Origin: Siphonodentalium dalli
Lineage: Eukaryota > Mollusca > Scaphopoda > Gadilida > Siphonodentaliidae
DNA: 64,000 nucleotides
Reading direction: 5' to 3'
Assembly: GCA_032622095.1 (NCBI GenBank)
Contig: CP136062.1
Coordinates: 160,762,875 to 160,826,874 of the forward strand
Positions 11,988 through 22,974 of the stretch are shown here, piece by piece. The notes beneath the pieces were generated by a model. That model worked only from the letters and a program-made list of their open reading frames with translations, searched no databases and had not been told where the DNA came from. The stretch's first letter is position 1, and each line of letters opens with the position of its first letter. Made by a program: the position numbers and the translations under genes.

Positions 11988-12616
11988 TCCCTTGCCCATT
12001 TGTTCCTTACATTTTGTTGTCTCATATTGATTTATAGCAACCACAAGCGCACGAAGCGCGCGTTGGTGCTTATACCTTAGGCGCAGGTGTATGATGACGT
12101 CATGTAATTTTTTCTATATTTGCTGTAGAGATGAGCCAAATTCCGGTGGCGTGTATGATTTTTTTGTGAAATTGACACATGACTTCCGGTTAGAAACTGT
12201 CTGGAGATTGTAAAATTGTGGAATCGGAAGTGGGCCGACAAGATGAAAATAAAATTGTCAACTTTACAACTTCCGAGGAATTCCCATGTGATTTAGGCAT
12301 ATTAGTTTCATATCGATCAACTTCGTTAGTAACATTAATGAAAACCAGATAAGACGTCATGGTATGGTTCATGACGTCATTTGCACCATGTTGGCTGTGT
12401 GAGCCAGAATCCAGACACAATTGCACAATCCATGACAATACTTGTCATGTCGTCTCCACTGGGGCCATTGCATGCTGTTACATAAATTATTCTTAGCGTT
12501 ATGTCATTGATGAAAAGCAAATTCGGGCCACCGTGTGTGTGGTTGCTCCACTACGTGTTACATATGATTCATATTAGTGATTTTCAGTGCATGCTCTGAA
12601 TGTCTGTATAGCATTG
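11988..12616. other. No gene seen; two CRE-type palindromes
   Basis: Apparently single-copy sequence. TGACGTCA occurs near 12093 and 12373, with a related AGACGTCA near 12354. These match the cAMP-response-element consensus, but an 8-bp palindrome can occur by chance and no promoter is visible. Confidence 0.3.
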
Positions 12617-13002
12617 CAAGTCTGAGTTTAGTGTGCCTGTCTTTTTGCAGAATGAGGTCCCCAGAGGGTGAATTTAGTGATGCTATCCCACATACCGGGC
12701 TAGTATCTCCAAATTCCCCCTCTGGGGACCTCATTCTGCATGGCCTCATCTGCTATGGGAGACATAGACTCAGATTGAAGTTCGCAATTGGTGAATATTG
12801 TGATGTACACCCATTGGGAACCTCGATTATGCAATGAATCGTCTGCCAATTTGGGGATATAGAGAAACAAAACTAAAAAAGAAATAGAATCTATTTGTGA
12901 AGAAGATTTTATAGCAATTTGATGATAAAGAAACTTACCAGAGAAGATGAGGTCTAAGCAGAATAAGGTCCTCAGAAGGTGAATTTGGTGATGCCAGCCC
13001 AC
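12617..13002 (+). mobile_element. MITE family A, right end missing
   Basis: It starts CAAGTCTGAGTTTAGTGTG and has the first hairpin (12650-12740), the spacer and half of the second hairpin. It then stops where the inverted duplication resumes. Confidence 0.8.
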
Positions 13003-13155
13003 TATGAGGAGGTGGAAAGTTTAGATGGGCCTACTCAGAAAACTAGTTAATTTTTTAGCCAGTACACCACACGAAGGAATCTATACTATCTGAAGACCAC
13101 ATCAAGCATATTATATAACAATAAATATGTCAAAAAGATTACTTTAATCAAACTT
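12997..13155 (-). repeat. Right arm of inverted duplication, second block
   Basis: The reverse complement of about 9635-9780, including 'gaggaggtggaaagt' and 'gaagaccacatcaagc'. Together with 11130-11433 it completes the right arm, separated by about 1.56 kb that the left arm lacks. Confidence 0.7.
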
Positions 13156-13480
13156 CTAGAAGGGACATTTTGGGAAGAGTGTTTTCACCAAGTATACAAA
13201 TTGAGTGGGAATGAATAACTGCCATAAAAAGTACATGATCTGAACTAGCAAAAGTGTTGAATGGCAATTTAATTGAGTTCAATACTGCTTCAAGAATCTG
13301 ACCATTTTGTTACGTGTGCTAGAAAATTGTGAGAGACCATTACCATGAACTGTTGTATCAAGGAACTAGCCTAATGTTGGTACGCAGGTCAGTCTACTCA
13401 AACTGGGAGCAATCAACAATTGGCCACAGTGTTAGAGATACATTGACTATGGACATATGACCTAAAAGTGAGGCTAAAAC

Positions 13481-14082
13481 CAGGGTTCGCACTGCCACTT
13501 GCCAAATTTGCCAATGGCAAAAATAATTCACATTTGTCAAAAAATATTTTCATTTGGCAAAAGTTTTGGTAAGTCACTTTTTTAATTCCTCAATATTAAA
13601 CTAGTTGAAAAATATCGGTCAATCAATACTGTTCATTTTATGAAACTATTACAATATAATTATATTAGTGGTGTTTTATATGGTTAACACCTCCATTATA
13701 TACAGTTAATCTGGTCAAATTATTATCAATGGGTGGATGGATTACCAGTATTTAGTGTGGTGGTGGTGTTGACATAGCTAATCCTCTTGCATTGTTCACT
13801 TGTGATGAAGCAACGTTTCTACAATTTTATTGTTCGGTGATTGGTTTATTGTTGTAAGATAAACCACAATAGAGATGGGAGTATAATGATTAACTAACTG
13901 CTTTCCTATCAATATCGACAAACGTTCAAACTGCGAGTGTCGAAACATAAAACTCAAACAAGGTTGAAGAAAATCATACTATTAAGGATAACATTTGGCA
14001 AATTCTTATATAATTTGGCAAAAAATATTTTCATTTGGCAAATAATTTGGCAAAAGTATATTTCGGTTCAGCGCGGACCCTG
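13481..14082 (+). mobile_element. Non-autonomous hAT element, 602 bp
   Basis: A perfect 8-bp duplication GCTAAAAC (13473-13480 and 14083-14090) flanks ends reading CAGGGTTCGCACTG and, reversed, CAGGGTCCGCGCTG. The subterminal parts carry clustered TTTGCCAAAT-type boxes (left near 13500-13570, right near 13990-14055) on opposite strands, which could be transposase binding sites. No transposase frame is present. Confidence 0.92.
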
Positions 14083-14241
14083 GCTAAAACTAATCTCAGC
14101 CCAACTGTTTATTTCAATTCTTGCAAAATGGATGTTCACAATTTTCCAGCACACACCTAACATAATATTGAGATTCTTGAAGCAGTATTGCCATCAAGTG
14201 GGACATTACCTCATTACTATTTTTAGAGTTTTTCGATAGAG

Positions 14242-14458
14242 TTAACCCTTTCAGTGCCAAGTCCGATTTTTGTATCAACCCATATTTCCTTGATCATTTT
14301 TCAAATTTATTCATTATAATAATGTGATACATTGATGGAAAGAGCTCTTAGAGCTCTTTCCATCAATGTATCACATTATTATAATCAATAAATTTGAAAA
14401 ATGATCAAGGAAATATGGGTTGATACAAAAATCGGACTTGGCACTGAAAGGGTTTTAA
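14242..14458 (+). mobile_element. TTAA-type MITE, family D, nearly perfect hairpin
   Basis: TTAA-CCCTTTCAGTGCCAAG opens it and CTTGGCACTGAAAGGG closes it. The two arms of about 100 bp are almost exact complements and meet at GAGCTCTTAGAGCTC near 14347. It lacks the hairpin module seen in the other D copies. Confidence 0.9.
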
Positions 14459-14648
14459 GGTATCTTGCATGCTGTGCTCTGAACTAACTCAGGCCATAAA
14501 ATTTGGAAAAAAACTCAATATTAATGGCTAGAAGCATTTCCAGACTCTTAAGTCTTCAATTAATTTTTATTATTTTATACCCATGAAACTATATAAAACT
14601 TATTATAGAAAGAGACAGACCATCTTCAACTAAATGATATGTGTCCCT

Positions 14649-14843
14649 TTAACACTTTCTATACTATACTAAATAGATTCTCCTATTCAGTTATAAAAGT
14701 ATACATTGGAATGGTCTATTAATCATCTGGAGGGGGTTTTCAGCAAAAATAAGCAGATGACAGGTAATAAAAGTACAGGAGTCCAATTTATTGGAGGGAA
14801 ATGTTCAGATAATATTGTTGAAGTTATCTGAAAATTACTGGCT
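14649..14843 (-). mobile_element. MITE family F, truncated
   Basis: It opens TTAACACTTTCTATACT (reverse of the F right end) and contains 'gggaaatgttcagataat'. It stops where a family B element begins. Confidence 0.65.
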
Positions 14844-15095
14844 GAACCTTTCCATGACTGGAGCTTTCTGAAATTTTGCGAAAACCCTGTGCCAATGCAT
14901 TATCTTATTTATGCGAGGCTCCCTATGCATAAATAAGAGAATACATTGGCCTGACATTATTTAGTTTGACCTTGTAAGTCAGTGTATTCTATTATATATG
15001 TGAGACTCCCTATGGGAGATTCGCATATATAAGATAATTCACTGGCACATGATCTTTAATGTTGCACCAGCTCAGCTCCAATAATGAAAAGGTTA
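14841..15095 (+). mobile_element. TTAA-type MITE, family B
   Basis: It runs from ACCTTTCCATGACTGGAGC to CATTATTGGAGC on the opposite strand, closing at TTAA. The first hairpin is shortened at its loop. Confidence 0.8.
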
Positions 15096-15567
15096 ATATC
15101 TTTGGATTCACGTAGGTGTCACTAACAACAGCTAACAATGAATTGACTCCCAAGAGATTCCTTGAAGCACGAAAAATAACTATCTTCCCGTAATTTAGAA
15201 ATTGTCTGGAACATTTTAATAATATTGTGACATGTCACTGAGGAGTATTGTTAACATATATTCTGCCCAGGAGGTTTCCTAGCCAACTTAAGAACTCTTG
15301 ATTATTATGCGTAATCATCGGCCCTCGGGATGTCGTTCAACCAACACAACCAAACCTGATTACTTTATCGTGTCCACTTGACACCATGCTGTCGTCATTT
15401 CGTGTTGATAATAATACTGTCGGAGAGTTATCTTCCCTCGGGGTGCTCTTATCTGTTACCATTCATGTCGTGTAATGAAGTCCACCAGGATGACATTTTA
15501 CTGAGAGTGAATATGTCTTTGAGTGATAAATAACATTAGTTATCATACCATGGACCAGCCTAGAGGT
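15096..15567. other. No gene seen; shared low-copy sequence
   Basis: The part near 15450-15530 ('gttaccattcatgtcgtgtaat') matches 17205-17270, so at least that piece is a low-copy repeat. No exon-like frame is seen. Confidence 0.35.
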
Positions 15568-15957
15568 TTAACCCTTTCAGTGCCAAGTCCGATTTTTGTA
15601 TCAACCCATATACCCTGTGCCAATGCATTCTCTTATATATGTGAGTCGACCATAGGTCGCCTCGCATATATAAGAGAATGCATTGGCCTAACAATTTTTC
15701 ATCATTTGTTATTATTTTTTACAATTTTTTACAATTTTAATAATTTTTTCTTATATTCTTTAACAGACTTATTTTGTAGGTTTAGTGCCAGGGAATCTTA
15801 CAGTTTTCATGGGCATCAAAATTATTACTATGAATACTTGGTGATAGTTTTGAGTTATAATATGCCCCTAAGGTTTTATCCAGTTTGTTTTTAAATTCGC
15901 TATAGCATGCTTAAGTATACCCAAACAAAATTCAACCCAAAAAAATCTTTAAAAAAA

Positions 15958-15999
<42 letters not shown>

Positions 16000-16068
16000 T
16001 TTTAGGGCCGATTTTACAGACTGTAAATTAGGGCCGATGAGATTGGCCCCTGGCACTGAAAGGGTTAA
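15568..16068 (+). mobile_element. TTAA-type MITE, family D with hairpin module
   Basis: Exact TTAA on both sides, with ends CCCTTTCAGTGCCAAG and CTGGCACTGAAAGGG. Relative to 14242-14458 it gains the CCTGTGCCAATGCATTCTC hairpin module (15612-15690) and an AT-rich stretch ending in about 34 A residues near 15962-15995. Confidence 0.88.
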
Positions 16069-16355
16069 ATTGGGAGAAGTCACTTCTCTATGGCGGCAAT
16101 GATACACTTGGTCATGATACGATGTGAATCACGATACGATGTGAATCACGATACATGATCGACAATACGATACATACATGTATCACAATACACTAAATTA
16201 GTGTTTCCAAATACCGGCTGAATTATCAGAAACAACAAGTTTATAACTTCAGGTAGAGTTCATCTTAAACTAAAATGGAGTTTAATTTTTGGCTGATGAG
16301 TTTGAAAGTGTATCGCGATACATTGAATTGACGATGAATCGTTGCAGCCCTACAT
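16069..16355 (-). mobile_element. Fragment of another hAT-like element
   Basis: Clustered 'cgatacgatgtgaatca' and 'tgtatcgcgatacat' motifs precede an end reading GAATCGTTGCAGCCCTA. The GCAGCCCTA terminus and CGATAC boxes resemble known hAT subterminal repeats. The other end is missing, so this is low confidence. Confidence 0.4.
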
Positions 16356-16424
16356 TTCTCCATGTTTGGTTATTAGGGTCCTGGGAGTAGTGTCCTGTAA
16401 TCACCCCAAAATCTCGCTTCTATA

Positions 16425-16645
16425 ATCCAATAAGTATCATGCAACACAAGAAGAGCCCATTTATAAAACTATTATTGTGAGTAACAACACAATTATAAAG
16501 AGTAAATATACTTTAAATATGCTGTTGGGACATTTACATGCTTGTATATAAGAGAGCAGTCACTTCTCCCTTGGAGAAAATAGAGAGAAGTGGCACGTTT
16601 TAGGGAGAAGATGTCTCCCAAGTCCTCTCTAGGTTGGTCCCTGTA
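16425..16645 (+). repeat. Low-copy segment with paralogue at 47613-48075
   Basis: Shared landmarks are 'aagtatcatgcaacaca', 'ataaaactattattg' and 'agggagaagatgtctccca'. The paralogue has a family B MITE at the position that is an intact TTAA here (16513-16516). Confidence 0.75.
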
Positions 16646-16790
16646 TCATAAGACTCAGATGAATCCTGTCTGATTTAGAGTCACGGTGGGGATATCAGGT
16701 GGTTTAGAGTTGGTGAGTACCATGTATTCAAAATGGTGGAGGTGAGCACAAATGCACAAAAACATAATATATGAGAACTGACACAAAACA

Positions 16791-17062
16791 TAGGATTTTG
16801 AATGTTACGAGCATATGCTAGTTTATTTTAAAAATAAGTTGATAGCTTATTTGTTCCGAAATACTCAGTAGTTTGCTATAACATTCTGACAAAAGTTGCC
16901 AGTCGGAGGTTCGTGGAATACACAAGTCCATTCATCTAGGAGAATCCTTCGACTGACTATTTTGGTCAGAATGCAATCAAATGTGCATTTGGACACAAAT
17001 GAGGTATCAGATCGTTTTAAAAATAGCATTGCATATGCTCGTAGCTGTCAAAATACTATGTA
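16791..17062. mobile_element. Imperfect foldback element, about 270 bp
   Basis: The outer parts read ACATAGGATTTTGAATG and, reversed, ACATAGTATTTTGACAG. Next come TACGAGCATATGC and its complement, then an inner stem around ATTCTGACAAAAGTTG and its partner near 16960. No frame or clear target duplication is seen. Confidence 0.6.
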
Positions 17063-17711
17063 ATATGTCCTATCCTAGTTTATTACCTTGTTTCTGGTCG
17101 AGTTTGCGATCGCCTCGGCCATTTTGAATGCGTGATACTCATGAAGTTGAAACCACGTGATTCCCCACTTTGAGAGTTACGGCCCTAATTATTGGACGCT
17201 CTTCTGCAGTTACCATTCGTGTCGTGTAATTGAGTCACCAAGATTACTGGTTGTAGATCTCTCTTTGAGTGCAAACAGCAGGCCTTGTCACTGATTGGTC
17301 GAAAATAATTATGCGACAGCTTCGGAAAGATAATTTAGTTCCAATTAAAATCAGATTCTTAATTTCAGTGTGCCACATTACTGTCGCCATAAATAACTTC
17401 TTTATGTCATATGTCCTAATAGTCACAATGCACAAATAATTTTACGATTGACAGAATATCTCATTTCGGTTTCATTTTTATTCACCGATTCAAAGTGTTG
17501 AAATTCTTGGAAATACGTTATTCTATTCTCCTAGGTAATATTGGTCAATTCTGAACTCTTCATACACCCTTTTAGTGTTTAATTTAATTAACACTGTAGG
17601 AAATTATCAATGTGACAGAAATTTTATTGCGCTAGTTTTAGCTATGTGGTGAAATTACCACTGTACAGGAATTCCGACAATCGCCTTTTTGGCTGCATCG
17701 CTTTACTAATA
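17063..17711. other. No gene seen
   Basis: Low-copy sequence. 'ttttacgattgacagaatat' (17430-17450) is the reverse of a stretch at 20680-20700. No supported exon. Confidence 0.3.
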
Positions 17712-17936
17712 TACAGTAATGCCTGGTAATGCCCTAAATAATCGACTCCTTAAACACAGCAGAATTATCACTGGAATTATGGGTAACTTTTCAGGATTTA
17801 GTCGGAAATATGGCTCCGCGAGAGCTTTCCGATGAATGGCAACAAGCCATATTTCCGACTAAATCCTGAATAGTTACCCATAATTCTGCTGTGTTTAAGC
17901 AGTCGATTACTCAGGGCATTACTGTATGTTGTGGCT
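17712..17936 (+). mobile_element. TA-flanked palindromic MITE, family E
   Basis: The ends read TA-CAGTAATGCC and GGGCATTACTG-TA. The body is a near-perfect palindrome with arms through ATGGGTAACTTTTCAGGA and AATATGGC. TA duplication and CAGT termini fit the Tc1/mariner/pogo group. The left end has a small internal duplication of TGGTAATGCC. Confidence 0.85.
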
Positions 17937-18030
17937 GGCTGACAATGACGTAATGTTTTTGGTTGTAATGGAAATCCCAGCTATTTTCTTCAGACACTTC
18001 GGAGCTTGTTTTGAGAGTCTGATTTGATCT

Positions 18031-18530
18031 CAGCTTTGGAAATATGGTGTCTGACATTTGCAAAAAGAGGTCCCCAGCAGGTGAATTTAGTGCCACTATC
18101 CCACACGGTGGGCTACCATACCAAATGAACTCTTTGGGGACCTCATTCTGCGTGGCCTCTGCATGTGGGAGACAGAGATTTTTAGATTTAAGTTCCCAAA
18201 TGGTGAATATTGTTATATACACCCATTGGGAACCTCGATTATGCAATGTGAGACCTAGCTAGGATCAGATTGAAGTTCCCCAGTTGAAGTTGGTGATGTC
18301 ACCTCAATTATGCAATTTATGTTCTGAAAATTAGGGGAAAAAGAAACTGAACAGAAGGAAAACAGTAACTAAAAACAATTTTTATTTGAAACAATAGATA
18401 CTTCCCAGAAGATGAGGTCAAAGCAGAATGAGGTCCACAGAGGGTGAATTGTGTGATGCTACTTGTAACACTATATTCATCATCTGAGGACCTCATTCTT
18501 CAAACGTCAGACATGCTATATCCAGGCTTG
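18031..18530 (+). mobile_element. MITE family A, diverged full-length copy
   Basis: CAGCTTTGGAAATATGGTG pairs with the right end GCATGTCTGACGTTTG side closing CAGGCTTG. Both hairpins and the spacer are recognisable but have many mismatches, so this is one of the older copies. Confidence 0.75.
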
Positions 18531-18534
18531 ACAG

Positions 18535-19545
18535 TTAACTGAAGACAGCACAACACATGACCTCCCCTACCCCCACCTTTATAGTATTAATTAATATTGT
18601 AGAGCCAGTCAGGAGGCATAAGACAGGTGTCCACTTTCAATCCTCACTTTGTTGTGGAATAAGCCCAACTCACGCCATCAGCTTCCGGCTAGTTAACCGA
18701 GCCTAAGTGGGTGGGATATATAAGTCAGCTGTCCACATGCCTCCCCATCGCTTCGTTGTTGAACATAGATGAGATCCCCCACATCATTCCTCCTTCTCCT
18801 TTACGGTATGCTGAAGACCATGAAACTTCCCTCCTCGGATGGTCCGGCCCAAACACAAAGAAATAATTTCCCACAATGTTGATTTTCTCCCCTTACTGCC
18901 CAAACACCCACCCCCTGGGCCCCCTCCCTGCCATATTTGCCATAATTAATTCTCTAACACAGCATTAACTGAAGACAGTATATCACAAGTCTCTGCTCCC
19001 ACCTTAGTATGAATTAATATTGTGGAGCCCAAGTTGGGGGGGGGCATATAAGTCAGGTGTCCACAAGCCCCCTCCCTTGCATCGTCGTTGAACATAGATG
19101 AGATTCCCACCACTCCTCCTTTCACTTCCAAGCCTTGAAATAGTGAGCCTGTCATTTGCAGAATGAGGTCCCCAGAGGGTGAATTTAGTGATGCTACCCC
19201 GCATAGCGGGCTAGCATCACCAAATTCACCCTCTGGGGACCTCATTCTGCTAAGTCCCCCAGAGGGTGCTAAGGCCTAAGCAGAATGAGGTCCCCAGAGG
19301 GTGAATTTGGTGATGCTAGCCCGCTATGCGGGGTAGCATCACTAAATTCACCCTCTGGGGACCTCATTCTGCAAATGACAGACACACTATTTCAAGGCTT
19401 GTTCAGTATGCTGAGGAGCATGCAACCTCCCCCTTTTTCATTGCCCCTGTCTAAAAACAATTATTTCATTAAAATGTTGAAAACAATGAAACGTCCCTCC
19501 CGGCCCAAACACAAAAGAAAAGACTACCCACAATGTTGACGACTA
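18535..19545 (+). repeat. Diverged tandem segments of about 0.4 kb
   Basis: The block 'taactgaagacag' then 'aattaatattgt', 'caggtgtccac', 'gttgaacatagatgag', 'gtatgctga', 'cggcccaaacacaaa' and 'cacaatgttga' occurs at 18535-18885 and again at 18965-19535. A partial third copy begins at about 19866. The second copy contains a family A MITE that the first lacks. Confidence 0.75.
19139..19401 (+). mobile_element. MITE family A, young symmetrical copy
   Basis: The ends are CAAGCCTTGAAATAGTG and CACTATTTCAAGGCTTG. Two almost perfect hairpins (19163-19250 and 19280-19375) are joined by a short linker. The paralogous site in the tandem segment at about 18790-18810 is empty. Confidence 0.92.
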
Positions 19546-19565
19546 TGAGGCCAGCCTCTTTTTAT

Positions 19566-19757
19566 TACAGTAATGCCCTAAATAATCGACTCCTTAACCA
19601 CAGCAGAATTATGGGTAATTTTTCAGGATTTAGTCGAAAATATGGCTTGTTGCCATTCATCGATGAATGGCAACAAGCCATATTTCTGACTAAATCCTGA
19701 AAAGTTACCCATAATTCTGCTGTGGTTAAGGAGTCGATTATTTAGGGCATTACTGTA
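19566..19757 (+). mobile_element. TA-flanked palindromic MITE, family E
   Basis: TA-CAGTAATGCCCTAAATAA and TTATTTAGGGCATTACTG-TA. The loop is shortened compared with 47368-47583, leaving CATTCATCGATGAATG at the centre. Confidence 0.9.
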
Positions 19758-19969
19758 TCTTGTTCATTTACAATTCTTCAAAGTGGTCAATAATTGAAAA
19801 ATGAAATTGGAAATAATAACAAGTTGCAATATTTGCCACAATTAAATCTCCCATACACCATTCACTGAAGACGGTACATCACGCGACCCTTGGCACGAGC
19901 TAATATTGGAAGGATGTTTGGCGCTGACTTGTGGCAGTATATTGCATCGTCTTGGCAGGAGACAAGATC

Positions 19970-20222
19970 GCGAAATAATGATTGTTGCTCTAAATTGTCC
20001 CTCGTGGTCTTAGTTGTCACCATAAAGCGTGTGCCCTGTCATGAATTTCTGGGAGTTCTTCCAATAAATAAGGCACAATGTCTGATATAGTTAAATGGAA
20101 TCCCCTGTTTAATAAGCAACAATGCTTGAGATAGGGGAATTGGAAGCAGATGTTCTTATTTTGTTGATCTATTTGCAGAATTTTCCTGCATTGCTTTTAT
20201 TGTAAATTACCAGTCTGTCATG
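19970..20222 (+). repeat. Low-copy segment with paralogue at 22975-23330
   Basis: Shared pieces are 'cgaaataatgattgttgctc', 'caccataaagcgt', 'gcctgagataggg' (here tgcttgagatagggg) and 'gatctatttgcagaattttc'. No frame worth calling. Confidence 0.7.
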
Positions 20223-22279
20223 CAGGGTTTCCGCTAGGAGGGAATTAATGAGTCCGTATTGGGGAAACACATAACGCGACGGGACGACCATGGTTCGCCC
20301 CGTTGGTAGAAAATTTTGTTATTTGACACTGAAAAGAAGCCATTTCCTTGCACCTGAGTGTTCCACAAAGCAATCCAAAGCTACGTATATTATGCAAGTC
20401 GATCATTTCCGTGGGTGCATTAATTCTGTTGATGCTATCCAAATAGTTAGTCATTTAATTACGTACGTAAGACTGCCGTCTGATTGAAGACTATATAAAT
20501 GAACGAGTTTAATACAGTGGTTACAAATTTATAACTTACAGTAAGATTCCAACAGGTATAATGAATCTAAACACTAAAAAGCATCTATGCATTGACCAAT
20601 AATACCTAGCAAGGAGAATTGAATAAAGTATGTCTTAGAATTTCAAGTAGCGTCAGTGAAAATTAAACTGACAGGATTATATATTCTGTCAATCGTAAAA
20701 CTGATTGTGCGTGGTGACGTCATACTGCAGGGTTTTTCTGCAGGTGATATTTATAGCGGCGAAATACGAATGGTAGCGAAATCTTTCATCTTTCACCCGG
20801 AACGCGTAGCTTGTTCAATAGTCTATTAGTCCAACAACTGATGACCACAGCAAAAGAACAGAGTTTTAGCCAACATGTTATAAAATATAATTGAGTTTTT
20901 GGCGGGAAATGTGAACATGTGCGTCCTTGATTATTGTGCTTGGGGACCCAGGCGGGACAACGTTTATACTATTATTGTCCCCTGAAAAAATTATTTTTGG
21001 GGGACTATAGAAACGGGGTCCGTCCGTCCGTCCGTTCGTCCGTTCGTTCGTCCGTCCGTCCGTCACACTTTTGAGTACCTTCATGGTGTAATCATCTCCT
21101 CCTACAGATTTCATCCCAGAGATTTGAAACTTCAGAATATTGTTGCCCATATATTGAAGATGTGCAACATGTATATAGACGACGGAAAAATAATTTTTTG
21201 ACGGAGTTATTAACCCTTTTCGACTTAGAAAATTTCAACATTTTTTATAATTTTCTGTATGAGGGTACCTTCTTGGTGTAATCAACTCCTCCTACAGTTT
21301 TGATCGTAGATATTTGAAACTTCAGAGTATTGTTACCCACATATTGGAGATGTGCAACATCTATATAGATGACGGAAAAATTATTTATTTACGGAGGTAT
21401 TAACCCTTTTCAACTTAGAAAATTTCAACATTTTTTTTTAATTTCTTCAACAAAGCGGCATCGACTTGCCACTTTTTCGGGGGACACTGTGGTCTGCTGA
21501 CCTTTTATTGACCGTACTTTGACAAAATCTCCATATTGGGGGTGGGGGGGGGGGGGGGGTGGTATGTGTTCGTGTTTATCCTCCATGCATGTAATATGGC
21601 TCAAATGAATGATGTTCTCACTATGAATTCCCGCTATAAAGACTGATTTGGGACAGGTTCCGTATTATTGTGAAATAAATCACTTTGGGATTTTGTTAAG
21701 TGTGCATGGCAATATACGCATAATAATCAACACACGTAGAGAATCACATGTATTTTTCAGGAACTTCACTTACCGGTACATCAAACTCAAAACAAATGAT
21801 AATACAAATGTACAGCAATAAGATAAATGATCAACATTGAGTAGTTTCATCCATGAAAATCCCGTGCATAAAAATATCCCTGACTCAGTAATTGGGTGTT
21901 CTTTGATCCAATTATGTAATCGTACGATAGCACAGGGTCTTCGAGCATGAATAGTTTCATCCATGGAATTCTGTGCACAAAAATATCTGCACTCAACGGT
22001 CCGGCATTCTTTGATGTTACCGATACATGTATTACGCTGTATCTAATGTCGCTATTTGACACGCTCTTTCTTATTGTTTTTTCGGGAGATGGACTGTGTT
22101 GATTTCATTTTGTCAATATTAATGGAAATATGTGTAGATATATAGCCTGTCGACACAGACAAGACTAAAAAAGTTTTTAATAACGTCATTTATTTGTGTA
22201 TGAGCGGGATTTCATGCAACGACCGATGGGGGTAATGGGTCCGTGGGACGGACCTGCAGCCGGCCTGGCGGAAACCCTG
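20223..22279 (+). mobile_element. hAT-like element of about 2.06 kb, decayed
   Basis: The ends CAGGGTTTCCGCTAGG and, reversed, CAGGGTTTCCGCCAGG are bounded by GTCATG on both sides (20217-20222 and 22280-22285). That is 6 bp exact, where hAT usually gives 8. The interior holds a diffuse TCCG-rich repeat and homopolymer tracts and has no transposase frame. The ends support a hAT-type element, but the body may be accreted sequence. Confidence 0.7.
20940..21480 (+). repeat. Diffuse repeat with (TCCG)n, two internal copies
   Basis: A TCCG/TTCG microsatellite at about 21018-21064 leads into two diverged copies of 'aatcaactcctcctacag' and 'tgttacccacatattgg' (from about 21080 and 21275). Further versions are at 24215-24430. 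It is an old dispersed repeat, and the stretch also contains T and G tracts. Confidence 0.6.
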
Positions 22280-22461
22280 GTCATGCTCTAAATCAACCTG
22301 GTTGTTTGTGCGCCAAAACACACCTAATAATATTCGCTTTTGAATTTTTCTTGGTATTGACCTTCGATACAAAAATTTTATCCTGAGAAAATATAACAAC
22401 ATTGTTTTCATTGCAATTCTGGAATCAGAAACGGAATCACACATAACTGACTGGAAATGGT

Positions 22462-22930
22462 ATATCCCTTTCAGTGCCAGGGGCCGATTTCATCGGCCCT
22501 AATTTACAGTCTGTAAAATCGGCCCTAAAAAATTAAAATAATTTTTTTTTTTTTTTTTCGATTTTTTTTGGGTTGAATTTTTTTTGGGTATGCTTAAGCA
22601 TGCTATAGCGAATTTAAAAACAAACTGGTTAAAACCTTAGGGGCATGTTATAACTCAAAACTATCACCAAGTATTCATAGTAATAATTTTGATGCCCATG
22701 AAAAATGTAAGATTCCCTGGCACTAAACCTACAAAATAAGTCTGTTAAAGAATATAAGAAAAAATTATTAAAATTGTAAAAAATAATAACAAATGATGAA
22801 AAATTGTTAGGCCAATGCATTCTCTTATATATGCGAGGCGACCTATGGTCGACTCGCATATATAAGAGAATGCATTGGCACAGGGTATATGGGTTGATAC
22901 AAAAATCGGACCTGGCACTGAAAGGGATAT
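22462..22930 (-). mobile_element. MITE family D in an ATAT target
   Basis: It is reversed relative to 15568-16068, with ends CCCTTTCAGTGCCAGGGG and CTGGCACTGAAAGGG. The flanks are ATAT on both sides rather than TTAA. It contains the poly-T tract, the AT-rich stretch and the CCAATGCATTCTC module. Confidence 0.85.
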
Positions 22931-22974
22931 TTGTTTTATTTTAACATGAAAATATTTTTAAAGTTCAAGAATAT

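Noticed and set aside
18946-19245. Short frames containing RMRSPEGEFGDASP-type peptides, also seen at many other positions
   Set aside because: They translate the family A hairpin arms and occur wherever that MITE is present, on both strands.
21018-21064. Possible telomere-like or regulatory repeat (TCCG)n
   Set aside because: It is a short microsatellite inside a dispersed repeat, and similar tracts occur in other copies.
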